DNA of 45,524 nucleotides from Nemertoderma westbladi (GCA_032718475.1 JAUCBJ010000028.1:1-45524), one strand, 5' to 3'; numbered from the stretch's first letter, positions 10,527 through 19,478 are shown. The notes: generated from the letters alone by a model not told the origin. Numbers and translations are program-made.

Positions 10527-10583
10527 ACAGCGCTATACGCACGTTTCGGCCTAACAGGCCTCATCAGTAGCGCTAACCAGCTC
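10527..10583 (-). ncRNA. Type I hammerhead ribozyme, inverted copy (core intact)
   Basis: Read on the minus strand: stem I strand UAGCGCUA (10575-10568), core CUGAUGA (10567-10561), stem II GGCC (10560-10557) and GGCC (10551-10548) with loop UGUUA, then GAAA (10547-10544). Stem III is ACG/CGU with loop UG, the cleavage triplet is GUA (predicted cut after the base at 10536), and the closing stem I strand is UAGCGCU. Every conserved core position is present. The outer stem I helix is weaker than in the copy at 11257, because this repeat stops being homologous right after the ribozyme. Activity is inferred from base pairing only. Confidence 0.85.
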
Positions 10584-10912
10584 AGCCACTAGCCCCTGAC
10601 ACTCACAGTCCCACCTAATCCACTTCTATTGAACGGGCAGTCTTAAGTTGCATATATTGCACCTTTATCTTACCATTATATTACGGACCTTTAATTACAG
10701 TTGCAACAGCTCATCTCCAATTTATTTAATTAATATCAGCATGGCAGCAATACTCGAGCTGAATATTTATTTATTTGTACTTCCCTCCTGTTTCACTCTA
10801 GCATACTTGAGGCCGTTAGGTCCGCTGTTAGAGATAGAATTATATGCAACTTATGACTGCCCGTTCAATAGAAGTGGATTAGGTGGGACTGTGAGTGTCA
10901 GGGCTAGTGGCT

Positions 10913-10975
10913 GAGCTGGTTAGCGCTACATGATGTAGGCCTGCTAGGCCTGAAACGTACGTATAGCGCTGGTTC
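10913..10975 (+). ncRNA. Degenerate hammerhead ribozyme (core broken)
   Basis: Same position in the unit as the intact copy at 11257, with both stem I strands (UAGCGCUA 10921-10928 and UAGCGCU 10964-10970) and stem III kept. The core reads CAUGAUGU instead of CUGAUGA: one inserted A and a changed last A. Stem II has gained an A-U pair (AGGCC/GGCCU). Loss of the catalytic core should abolish cleavage, so a monomer could not be released from this side of the array. Confidence 0.75.
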
Positions 10976-11251
10976 AACCCCCGGTGACGCGCTCTCATTT
11001 TTTCCACTTCTGAACAAACCCATAATATTACACCTTTAATTACAGTTGCAACAGCTCATCTCCAATTTATTTAATTAATATCACCTGGCAGCAATACTCG
11101 AGCTGAATATTTATTTATTTGTACTTCCCTCCTGTTTCACTCTAGCATACTTGAGGCCGTTAGGTCCGCTGTTAGAGATAGAATATATGCAACTTAAGAC
11201 TGCCCGTTCAATAGAAGTGGATTAGGTGGGACTGTGAGTGTCAGGGGCTAG

Positions 11252-11322
11252 TGGCTGAGCTGGTTAGCGCTACTGATGAGGCCTGTTAGGCCGAAACGTA
11301 CGTATAGCGCTGGTTCAACCCC
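11252..11322 (+). promoter_or_regulatory. RNA polymerase III type 2 promoter-like A and B boxes around the ribozyme
   Basis: TGGCTGAGCTGG (11252-11263) fits the tRNA A-box consensus, and GGTTCAACCCC (11312-11322) fits the B box. They lie directly upstream and downstream of the hammerhead core, with the B box overlapping its outer stem strand. The same pair occurs in the unit at 10908-10981. A role in transcription is inference; schistosome Sm-alpha repeats are a known precedent for Pol III boxes with a hammerhead. Confidence 0.5.
11257..11316 (+). ncRNA. Type I hammerhead ribozyme (core intact)
   Basis: Element by element: outer stem I GAGC (11257-11260) with GUUC (11313-11316, one G-U), a UGGU bulge, inner stem I UAGCGCUA (11265-11272) with UAGCGCUG (11305-11312). 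The core CUGAUGA is at 11273-11279, stem II GGCC/GGCC (11280-11283, 11289-11292) with loop UGUUA, GAAA at 11293-11296. Stem III is ACG (11296-11298) with CGU (11301-11303) and a UA loop. The cleavage triplet is GUA, predicted cut after A11304. All invariant nucleotides are present. The very short stem III is typical of Penelope- and retrozyme-associated hammerheads, which often work best as dimers. Confidence 0.9.
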
Positions 11323-11418
11323 CGGTGACGCGCTTTCTCATTTTTTCCACTTCTGAACAAACCCATAATATTACACCTTTAATTACAGTTGCAACAGCTC
11401 ATCTCCAATTTATTTAAT

Positions 11419-12162
11419 AAATCATTAATCCACCTTGACTATTGTCGACTGAAGCAAACTAAGTCACAGTCTGTGTCCGTTCGGTTTTGCTGAACACTAT
11501 CGCCATTTTCTTTGGTCATTTTAGTGTCTTCTGTTGGACGTTTCGCCATAAAGGGATTACAGTATACGTTAAACAATTATTGACATACTGTCACATACTG
11601 TTATACGTCACTGCAAACTGGATAATAAAGCAGCACTCATCAAAATAAATGGAAATAATACATTCTGGAATACGGAAAATGAAGTTGTTTCCATGTCACT
11701 GATTACTTTGATTACCGTCCTATAGGCCGCAAAGCTGCAAAGTAATACTTTGCAGCGTTGCGAGTAATTCACCAGAACGCTATTAAGTTGACATAATGTA
11801 ACAAAATCTCTTGTATGTATATCCTCGAACTCTTCAAGAGGTTTGTGTTCTCCAAACAAATCTACCAAGCATGGCTGTCTATGAGGAGTAGATTGTTCAC
11901 AATTCCCGGACATTATTAATATTATTTAAATATCCCGCTTCTGTTCCAACTAATAAATTAAACACCGCAGTTTGTTCTGAGAGGATCTCATGTTAAAAAC
12001 TCAATGCTGATTCAGTCCTGGTAACTTAAGATTAATCTAAATACATCAAAACACTTTCATATATACAGCAATAAACAGTAAAGAAACTCATAAGTAAAAT
12101 AACAAGAAATGAAAAGCTGGCAGTAAATGAAAGTGGATAAACTTTAAACAAAAACACCTGAT
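11419..12162. other. Non-coding, with fragments of the 10201-10379 repeats
   Basis: It contains the 21-bp palindrome CTGCAAAGTAATACTTTGCAG at 11735-11755 and the right-hand 26-bp inverted repeat at 11775-11800. A minus-strand frame starting at 11913 (MSGNCEQSTPHRQPCLVDLF) could be a short host exon, but its later part is read through the repeat and no good donor site follows. Confidence 0.5.
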
Positions 12163-12167
12163 CCAGG
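12163..12167. repeat. Target-site duplication CCAGG, left
   Basis: CCAGG directly before the TGTC start of the 5' LTR, matched by CCAGG at 19556-19560 directly after the CACAACA end of the 3' LTR. A 5-bp duplication is the usual size for BEL/Pao elements. Confidence 0.9.
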
Positions 12168-12418
12168 TGTCATATATTTCATATAATGTGTACTGAACTT
12201 AAAACAATATCAATGCAATATGGTGCTAATAATAAAGTCGTGTATAAACTGTAGAGGCAATTATATTTACGGCTTGGGCAAAGCACTGGCAATAGACCTA
12301 TATATTGTGTTTGTTATTAGTACATTATTTGTTCACGATCATTCAGGTGAAGGGAATTGTATTATGTTTGTATACTATATATACTATATTATATACTATA
12401 TACTATATTATGCTATCA

Positions 12419-12999
12419 CCCTCGAATACGTAAGGGAAAGGCATGGACAGCCTTGAATAGGCTTTCCAGGATTTGGAAATCACCGAGAATTAATCGGAAA
12501 CTTAAGGTCCGATTATTTAGAGCAGCAGTAGTTCCAGTACTCCTCTACGGGAGTCCATGCTGGGCTCTAACTGCTGAGGACACCAAATCTCTGGATGGCA
12601 CATTCACAAGAATGCTACGCCGGGTTCATTGTGTCAAGTACAATGCACACATCTCCAACCAGACACTATATAACATTGGAGGTGTCTCATTGGTTCCCCC
12701 AAGCTTGACACTAGAACAAAATCGCCTCCGCTTTGCAGGACATTGCTTTCGCCGTGAGGACCAGCCAGTGCATAATCTTGTACTTTGGCAGCCTCATGGA
12801 GTGAATAAGCATGGTGGACAGCCCATGACTTTCTTGAGACGCATCTTAAAGGACACTGGCCTTAAAGATGCGGATGATCTAGCAAATGTCATGGGTGATA
12901 GGGAGTTGTGGCGGTGCAATTTTGTTGACAAGCCGGCACAGCATTCTTAAAAATGCAGCTGCAATGCAGCATGCCGATCCTAGTAGTAGTAGTAGTAGT
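12419..12999 (+). mobile_element. 5'-truncated LINE 3' end with (TAG)n tail, nested in the 5' LTR
   Basis: An open frame to 12950 encodes the C-terminal thumb and connection region of a non-LTR reverse transcriptase: KAWTALNRLSRIWKS, then PVLLYGSPCWALTAEDTKSL, LRFAGHCFRR and DRELWR. It is not the same family as LINE A or LINE B. The catalytic core is absent by 5' truncation. It ends in a (TAG)n microsatellite (about 12980-12999), the kind of tail RTE-like LINEs often have, and is flanked by a 9-bp near-perfect duplication. The methionine-led frame starting at 12357 is only the LTR read into the LINE. Confidence 0.8.
12424..12950 (+). pseudogene. LINE reverse transcriptase C-terminal fragment
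   Basis: About 175 codons without a stop that align by motif wording with the post-catalytic part of LINE RTs: the LLYGSPCW box, the TRMLRRVH segment and the GHC box. These regions bind the RNA template and target DNA in related proteins. It has no start codon of its own and no active site, so it is a fragment rather than a gene. Confidence 0.75.
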
Positions 13000-13120
13000 A
13001 TGCAATCATAAAGTGACTTTTAATTTTTGTTTAACAAGTTTTGTTATTAATAAGGTTTGCAAGTAGAAGGAATAGTTTGTTTTCACACTCAATTTGTGGA
13101 AATTATATTTTCACAACATT

Positions 13121-13130
13121 TGGCGCCCGA
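13121..13130 (+). promoter_or_regulatory. Primer-binding site (tRNA-Lys-like)
   Basis: TGGCGCCCGA begins two bases after the 5' LTR and would pair with a tRNA 3' end; the same ten bases start the lysine tRNA primer site used by many retroelements. Pairing beyond ten bases is lost (TAAAA follows), so the exact tRNA is uncertain. Confidence 0.7.
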
Positions 13131-13296
13131 TAAAATATACATAAGAAAATACATTATGTATAATTACTTGTGTAATAATCATTTGTAAGTCAAAAAACTC
13201 AAACATGTTTGCGATACTGTATAACTGCAAAGGGAAGGTCAACAGGCTACCTCATTAATTAATCAAAAGGGTAAAATTCATCACACAAAGACGAGG

Positions 13297-14677
13297 ATGC
13301 CTGATCCAAAACCAAGTGGACCAACACCGGGAACCAATGGCGAGAAATTAACAAAACTCGCTAAGACACAAAGCGCATATCGACGACAAGCAACAAACGC
13401 AATCAAAGACGTTGGAGATATCAACACACTCACAAAGGTGACGAAAACGGCGAACTCAACAATCATAGAAGATACAATGAAAAAACTCGACACAATCAGC
13501 GAAGAGATTTGGGGGTATCTCGATGACGACGCTATGGATAAAGATGCCACAGATTCAATGGAATACAAGGTGAGACTCATCAACACGTTAAAACTGAACT
13601 GAAATTATCGATTGACTCAGATAACTACAGTAGTAATACATCTATTCTTAGTAGTACACAGCCTGTTGCCCAAGCACCTTTTCATTCTAATGCCTCAATT
13701 TTTTCAAATATAGATTACGCTAGTAGTTCCACAGCTAGGTCTGTTTTACCAAAGCTTAAGCTTCCTGAATTTGATGGCAATCCATTAAATTACCGCGGTT
13801 GGAGGGACTCGTTTCAATCCGCTGTACATGAGTCAGGTCTTCCTGATGTGCTGAAATTGGAGCACCTCATACAAAGTTTGTCTTCGACTGCAATGACTGT
13901 AATTGCCGGTTTACCAGTAAGCAGTGACAACTATAAAGTAGCAATGGACCTTTTACACAATGAATACGGCTCAGAAAACAAAATTATACAAGCTCATATA
14001 GAGCAATTACGAAATATTAAAAAGTCAATAGTTGATAGAAAATTAAAAACCATCTATAATACTTGCCAGAATCATATTCCTGCGTTAGCTGCACTAAATG
14101 TTCAGCCAGAATCATACCAATTAACAATCATACCAGACATTCTTGGGATTCTGGATTGGGAGTATGGCAGAAAATTGCTAGCAATGAAGAAAAATAATAT
14201 TTCGGATTTGACATGGTTAATGGATCAAATTGGGCAACGCTTAGAATCAGAGGACTAAGCACTCCGGTTTCGGAGTACATTAAATGTGTTTTCTGTAATC
14301 AATCGCATTATTCATCGGCATGCCACGTGATTCCAGAAGTAGATCAAAGGAGACAAATTCTAGAAAAAAAGGAATTGTGTTTCAACTGTCTGGGTAACAG
14401 ACACCTAGCTCGTAATTGTATACGTAACAAGCCTTGTTACAAATGTAAACGGACTGGTCACAATACAGCAATATGCTATCGGCTTCAGAATCAAGGGCGT
14501 TCATCATACCATAAACCCAATATAACCAGGTCCAACACATTGATTAGTAGCAACCAATATACGCCTAATAGCATGGTAGTCACGCAAGCACAAAGTGAAT
14601 ACTCAAATGAAATAACCAAAACATTAACAGTCAATATTCAGGCTTTAACTTCTAGTATAATATCATCAAACGGATGA
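13297..14677 (+). pseudogene. BEL/Pao gag-like region with zinc knuckles (frameshifted)
   Basis: The first frame starts at 13297 (MPDPKPSGPTPGTNGEKLTK) and ends at 13602. A shift near 13590 continues into the gag core (DUF1759 type): LPKLKLPEFDGNPLNYRGW near 13745-13800, then AGLPVSSDNYKVAMDLL. A second shift near 14255 leads to the knuckle region with CVFCNQSHYSSACH, CFNCLGNRHLARNC and CYKCKRTGHNTAIC (about 14285-14475), the last two being CCHC knuckles that bind nucleic acid. This layout is typical of BEL/Pao. Two frameshifts make it non-functional as it stands, and BEL/Pao normally expresses gag and pol as one long frame. Confidence 0.85.
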
Positions 14678-14689
14678 CTACAAACAGCA

Positions 14690-15564
14690 GTGATTAAATG
14701 TAACACTGCAAATGCGAACAATAAAACATTAAATACATCGTTTAATGATGGTAGCATGCGAACGTTTGTAACCAATAATTATGTCACAACCTACAACATA
14801 CCTATTAAAAACACTTAGCAATAAATGGTTTTGGTTACAAAATATCAGATAAGACATTCCATAACGTAGCCGAAATTGAGTTAATAACCAGCAACGGTAA
14901 TGTAGTTGTAATACATGCATTAGTAGTTGACAAGATTTGTAGTCCAATTTTCAGAAACTTCGAAATCAATAAAGGGGTAGAAACTAAATTAAATGGACTC
15001 GATTTACACAACAATAACAACTATAGGGAAATCGCAACCATTTACAGTGGAGTTACTTATAGGAGCAGATTATTACTGAGACATAGTTACAGGTAAGGCA
15101 ACGCGAATTTCGGGTTCTGGAATAGTAGCATTAGAATCTGTTGTTGGTTGGCTATTATCTGGGAAAGTACATAAAGTAAATGGTAATTATCATAATGTAT
15201 GCATGTTATCATTATCACAATCAGGCGATGAAACAATTGACAATGATACGCACAAGCTTAAAACAGTACTAAAAAGATTCTGGGCAATGCAAGATGTAAA
15301 CACGCCAAAACGAATACACCGAATCGCCTCAAACGAATAAGGTTCTCAAGTAAAATTGTAATGGATAACGGCTTATACACTGTACCCTTGCCATGGACTA
15401 CAAATCCGACATTGATAAAGTATCACTATAAACTGTGCGAAAATCAGTTATTTTCATTAATAAAAAGACTCCGAAAGAGTGGTGGTTTACTGGAAAGATA
15501 CGATAAAGTAATAAAGGAGCATCTTACAAAAAATTACATAGAACCAGTAAATCACTTGAAATAA
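14690..15564 (+). pseudogene. BEL/Pao protease and remnant of reverse transcriptase
   Basis: The retroviral-type aspartic protease (DUF1758 type) is readable as FNDGSMRTFV (about 14740), then after stops and a shift INGFGYKISDKTFHNVAEIE, VVIHALVVDKIC, and GADYY with a stop within the following words near 15070; ALESVVGWLLSGKVHKVNG follows at about 15130-15180. The catalytic Asp sits in NDGS. The RT begins with LKRFWAMQDV and resumes as VPLPWTTNPTLIKYHYKL and IKRLRKSGGLLERYDKVIKE to 15564. Almost the whole RT palm, including the catalytic box, and all of RNase H are missing before integrase starts. Confidence 0.8.
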
Positions 15565-16668
15565 CCGGGGTCGATTTGTGTGTCCCATTGTCAATAATAG
15601 AAATCAATGATACAATCGCGAAGGATTACATTTGCTTGTTTAGATGTGCAGTAATTATGGCAATCACCTATAAATAGTTAGGGATCTGAGCCATAAATCA
15701 TTCATTGCTGCATTTCATCGGTTTATCTCGCGCAGAGGAATATCCAGTCATATGTTTTCTGACAATGCCTCTAATTTTCATAAATCCTCAAATGAAATTT
15801 TATTACAAAACAAATTGTTTAATTGTCCAGCGGTAATAGACGAATTCGGCAAACAAGAAATACATTGGAAATTTAACGTGCCTCTTAATCCCTCAGCATA
15901 CGGTTTCATCGAACGTATGGTCGGTGTAACTAAGGGATGCATGAAGAAAGTTCTAGATGGATCAGTCTTAACACTAGACCAATTACCTACAGTAATCGTC
16001 CAAATAGAAGCTATTGTGAACAGCAGACCTCTTATATTCACATACGACAAAAGGGAAGATTATTGTCATCCTTTAACCCCATCCCACTTCCTTGTACGTC
16101 ATAGGCTATGTTCGTTTCCAGGCAAGTCTTTACAAAGGTACAGCAATGTGACGCACATTACTCTTAATAAAGCAAAACAAACCAAAGAAATCTTAGTTAA
16201 CACATGTTGGAATGTGTGGAGAGAGGACTACATATCTGAGTTGCGCGAATTCCATAGCAAAGGCAATCTTAACCCACGCACGCCCGTCATTCCACAAGTA
16301 GGTGACGTGACATATGCATTTTAGAAGATCGTAAAATTCCGAGATGCTTGTGGAAATTCTGTAGAGTAAATGAATTGATAATTAGCAAAGACGGACAAAT
16401 ACGGGCTGCTCACATATACATAGTTAAGAGAAAGAAAGCTGCTCGTACTCTCAATCGTTCAATAAAGCAACTCATACCATTTGAAATAAATCAGCACGAT
16501 CATAACATTATCAAGGAGGGAGACATTACTAGAGTAAAGTCAGTCCAAAATAGAGATATCAAACCGAAAAGCGAATGTGAAGTGCTGGAACATTCAGTAC
16601 CCATTCAGCAAACTGCAATGAATCCCGCCAGAACACGAGAATTCATACCTCGTATTGCCAAGAAGTAA
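15565..16668 (+). pseudogene. BEL/Pao integrase and DUF5641 C-terminal domain
   Basis: Integrase catalyses strand transfer of element DNA. ITGVDLCVPL (about 15570) carries the first catalytic Asp, and DYICLFRCAV follows. After stops near 15675, MFSDNASNF (15752) holds the second Asp, and AYGFIERMVGVTKGCMKKVL (about 15898-15955) the Glu. Then come VNSRPLIF and LTPSHFLVRHRL. The C-terminal DUF5641 part reads WNVWREDYISELREFH, VGDVTYAF and, after a stop at 16324, DGQIRAAHIYIVKRK. The spacing is that of a normal BEL/Pao integrase, and 15752-16324 is open throughout, less decayed than the rest of pol. Confidence 0.85.
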
Positions 16669-17032
16669 GGGTCAGATACACCATCAAAAAAAAACCTGCC
16701 ATGGAAGTTGGATGGAGTTTGAAGTCATTTTAACTGTATCGTAGTATATAATTTTAGTATCATGGTGAATATTTTATGTATTATATTTGCGTAGTCAGTA
16801 ACAGAACCTACGAAAGAACCTTTTTGAAAATAAATATAACTTATGTAAATTATTTCTTGCAAATATAATTATTATATATATTATTAATTAGTAATTAATT
16901 AAGAATGAGATGGGAATGTGTAAGGAATATATAATATTCATTTAGTATTTTAAAAAGGTAGAAATCAATAAGATACATATTTCGTGCAAACGTTAACGAT
17001 TTATTACTAAACGTGTATTATAACGTATTTTT
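16669..17032. other. Non-coding region of the BEL/Pao element before the polypurine tract
   Basis: AT-rich sequence between the last coding stop and the polypurine tract. It has no frame or repeat of note. Confidence 0.6.
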
Positions 17033-17049
17033 AAAAAAAAAAGGGGGAG
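17033..17049 (+). promoter_or_regulatory. Polypurine tract
   Basis: Ten A, five G, then AG immediately before the TGTC start of the 3' LTR: the expected plus-strand priming site of an LTR retrotransposon. It fixes the LTR boundary and the orientation. Confidence 0.88.
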
Positions 17050-17301
17050 TGTCATATATTTCATCTAATGTGAACATTACTTAAAACAATATCAATGCAA
17101 TATGGTGTTAATAATAAAGTCGTGTATAAACTGTAGAGGCAATTATATTTACGGCTTGGGCAAAGGACTGGCAATAGACCTGTATATTGTGTTTGTTATT
17201 AGTACATTATTTGTTCACAATCATTCAGGTGAAGGGAATTGTATTATGTTGTATACTATCTATCATAAAGTGACTTTTAGTTTTTGTTATTAACAAGTTT
17301 T

Positions 17302-19478
17302 ATATATTTTAACAATAAGCCTAGCGTTATTTAGGCACCAAATAAAATTAACAAGGATAATACTATTCATTAAGCGATATGGCACTAAAATTCAATTTAT
17401 AAGTAGTTATAAATTAATTAATTTAAAAAACAAACCGAAGTAAAATCGAGTTTATTATATGAGCTATGGAATAAATTTAAAAATATATCTACTTTCGTTG
17501 CCGTGATGATTTGTTCGCCCAATAAGATAGCGGGTGATGGTTTCTAGAACACGCTGTAAGGTTATACTTGTCCGCCATTGCGCCACAGAGCGAGCAAATA
17601 CAGTCACTGGTAGGATCATGGAAATCAGTAGTGCTACAAATATGGTGATGGAAGCCGTGTATGGACATACGCGTTATTATATGTCTATTCTTAAAATTTG
17701 AGTTCTTCCACTTTTGATTTGTGAAGGCCGGAGAGTTCCAAAAACTAGCGGGAATTTCTTCTTGCTTTGATTTCACAGCCTGAAAATATTTACAAAATTC
17801 TTCAGTTTTCGGTGCATTTAAAACCGCCTGTAGATCAGCACACAAATAATTTTCCTTGCATATCGCCAGCACTAATCGATTTTGAGACGTTTTGTGTAAT
17901 GAAAGTACGCGTTTTAGAAAATTTGTCTTTATTCTATCAATGTCGTGGAAATTTGATGCCTTTAAGAACTGCCAGATTTCTCCGAGACCGTATAATACTA
18001 TAGGACGAACCTTTATGTTGAATAACTTTATCGCTGTACCGAGTGACAGTATAGTTGGATTTTTAATACCATGTATTGATTTAAGCGCCTTACATTGGAT
18101 GTTTATAACGTGCAAACTGAAAGAAAGTGTTGGCTGTAACACAATACCGAGATACGTGTAGTTGTTGACAATTTCTACAGGTTTGCCATTGTAGTAGAAT
18201 TTGTCGGCGTTACAAAGTCTACCGCCCCGCCTAAACTTGATAATTTGGGATTTCTTTAAGTTTGCAGTCAGTCCATTCAATGACGCCCAGGTATAAGTTG
18301 CGTCTATAGCAGACTGTAGAGCAACTCTGGAATCCGAGAAGAATACCAAGTCGTCGGCAAACAGGAAAGCAATTACAGATTCAGCTGATCGTTTAATAAA
18401 CTTTATAAGGTCCCAGATATATAATATAAACAAAAACGGACTCAAACTATCGCCCTGTAGAAATCCTTGAGTCTGTTTTACAGACTTTGACTTTCGCAGA
18501 CCATCATAAATGTGTATGTAGTTTGGGCTGAGGATTGCTTTAATTAAGTTTAACAATTTACCATTAACTTTAAATACGTGTTCTAACTTAAGCAGGATCC
18601 TTGACCGCGGAACTGAGTCGAAGGCCTTTTGGAAATCAATGAAACACGCATATAAAGGTTTTTTCGGCGTGGAAAGGTTAGCTTTGATCCGTAAGAGTAG
18701 AAGGCGTAAAGGTTCCATTGTTGATCTGCCAGATATAAACCCGAATTGCCAGGTCGGTATCTTACATTCTAGAAATTCCCGTAGGCGTCTCTCTACTAAA
18801 CCTGTGAGGAGTTTATATGGATTGCACAGCAGCGAAATTCCCCTGTAGTTATTGGGATCATCGCGTAGCCCTTTAAGCTTATACAGAACTTTAGTTAAAC
18901 TAAATTTCCAAGAAGTAACAAGGGACCCTGTTGTTAAACATATGTTAAATAGCAACGTCCAGAAATATATTGTTAGCGATATTGATCCTTTCAAAACCTC
19001 ATACGTTAATTTATCCGGTCCACCCGATTTACCATTTTTCTTCCGCCATAATTCCCTTTCAATCTCCTCGGCAGTGAAAGGTCTATTACATGCGTCGTCC
19101 GCATCATCGACGGACGAGTCCAGCTGGTCCGTAGTCTGTTCGTCACCGGTATCTATAGGGTCCGCATCTGGGCTGTTTAATATCTTTGTGAAATGGGTTT
19201 CCCACGTCTCTAAGGGAATTGAACAGCAGGACTGTGCTGGTCGCTCTTTACACCACCGATAAGGCTGGGATTCAGCTTCCTCTAGTAATCGCAGTTCCAT
19301 TCGCTCATCGAAATCGCGGCGTTTTCTCGATAACAGAGATTTATATTCCAATTTTATATTGCAACATTCCTCTCTAAGGTTTATATTGGATTTGGCCGAT
19401 AAATGGGCAGCGAGGACTTGTTTCCGTTTCTGAAAACATTCTCCGTCGAACCATGGTTTTGAATGTCGGTTTCTGGGG
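17302..19478 (-). mobile_element. LINE B: 5'-truncated non-LTR retrotransposon with 17-bp target duplication
   Basis: Flanked by perfect 17-bp direct repeats, this is a clean target-primed insertion in antisense to the host LTR. The 3' end (at 17302) has only a short AT-rich tail (TTGTTAAAATATAT), with no long poly(A). The 5' truncation lies in the linker before RT, so the endonuclease is missing. The RT frame is open from the truncation to its stop, which suggests a fairly young insertion compared with LINE A and the BEL/Pao host. The clade is not certain. Confidence 0.9.
17489..19477 (-). CDS. LINE B reverse transcriptase (open, 5' partial)
   Basis: The frame is open from the truncation point (PWFDGECFQKRKQVLAA upstream of the first Met at 19351) to the stop at 17489, over 650 codons. 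Counting from that Met: FIDFQKAFDSVPR at about 237-249 is motif A, GFLQGDSLSPFLF at 296-308 motif B, and FLFADDLVFF at 329-338 the catalytic FADD box. YTYLGIVLQPTLSF follows, then an RT thumb and a C-terminal Cys/His cluster (CICSLCG near 584-590, CSRNHH near 601-606). All three catalytic Asp residues are present. The protein would be an RT without endonuclease. The missing 5' half and its antisense place in an LTR make expression unlikely. Confidence 0.88.
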   Translation of the reverse strand, partial: PRNRHSKPWFDGECFQKRKQVLAAHLSAKSNINLREECCNIKLEYKSLLSRKRRDFDERMELRLLEEAESQPYRWCKERPAQSCCSIPLETWETHFTKILNSPDADPIDTGDEQTTDQLDSSVDDADDACNRPFTAEEIERELWRKKNGKSGGPDKLTYEVLKGSISLTIYFWTLLFNICLTTGSLVTSWKFSLTKVLYKLKGLRDDPNNYRGISLLCNPYKLLTGLVERRLREFLECKIPTWQFGFISGRSTMEPLRLLLLRIKANLSTPKKPLYACFIDFQKAFDSVPRSRILLKLEHVFKVNGKLLNLIKAILSPNYIHIYDGLRKSKSVKQTQGFLQGDSLSPFLFILYIWDLIKFIKRSAESVIAFLFADDLVFFSDSRVALQSAIDATYTWASLNGLTANLKKSQIIKFRRGGRLCNADKFYYNGKPVEIVNNYTYLGIVLQPTLSFSLHVINIQCKALKSIHGIKNPTILSLGTAIKLFNIKVRPIVLYGLGEIWQFLKASNFHDIDRIKTNFLKRVLSLHKTSQNRLVLAICKENYLCADLQAVLNAPKTEEFCKYFQAVKSKQEEIPASFWNSPAFTNQKWKNSNFKNRHIITRMSIHGFHHHICSTTDFHDPTSDCICSLCGAMADKYNLTACSRNHHPLSYWANKSSRQRK

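Larger units (their letters stand above)
10527..11418. mobile_element. Hammerhead-bearing tandem repeat (retrozyme-like), ~343-bp units
   Basis: A plus-strand tandem array starts near 10670. The word ACCTTTAATTACAG recurs at 10687, 11032 and 11375, giving spacings of 345 and 343 bp. Each unit contains a hammerhead-type segment, and the third unit is cut off at about 11418. Next to it, 10527-10650 is one inverted part-unit that carries its own ribozyme. Units of ~170-400 bp in tandem, each with a type I hammerhead, are the hallmark of metazoan retrozymes and of older examples such as newt satellite 2 and schistosome Sm-alpha. They are non-autonomous and need RT from elsewhere. No Penelope-like element is present in this window. 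No target duplication was identified. Confidence 0.8.
12168..13118 (+). repeat. 5' LTR of the BEL/Pao element (interrupted by a LINE fragment)
   Basis: Starts TGTCATATATTTCAT and ends CACAACA, matching the 3' LTR at 17050-19555 closely (for example GTATAAACTGTAGAGGCAAT). A LINE fragment interrupts it at 12419-12999, flanked by ATGCTATCA (12410-12418) and ATGCAATCA (13000-13008), a 9-bp duplication with one mismatch. AT-rich TATACTA repeats just before the insertion are missing from the 3' LTR. Confidence 0.92.

Noticed and set aside
11608-11913. Minus-strand 101-codon frame MSGNCEQSTPHRQPCLVDLF
   Set aside because: The first 35 codons look protein-like, but the rest is read through a dispersed palindromic repeat and there is no strong donor site, so a real exon is unproven.
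12357-12418. Start of the 197-codon frame in the AT-rich LTR part
   Set aside because: The frame begins in the LTR microsatellite; only the part from about 12424 is LINE coding sequence.
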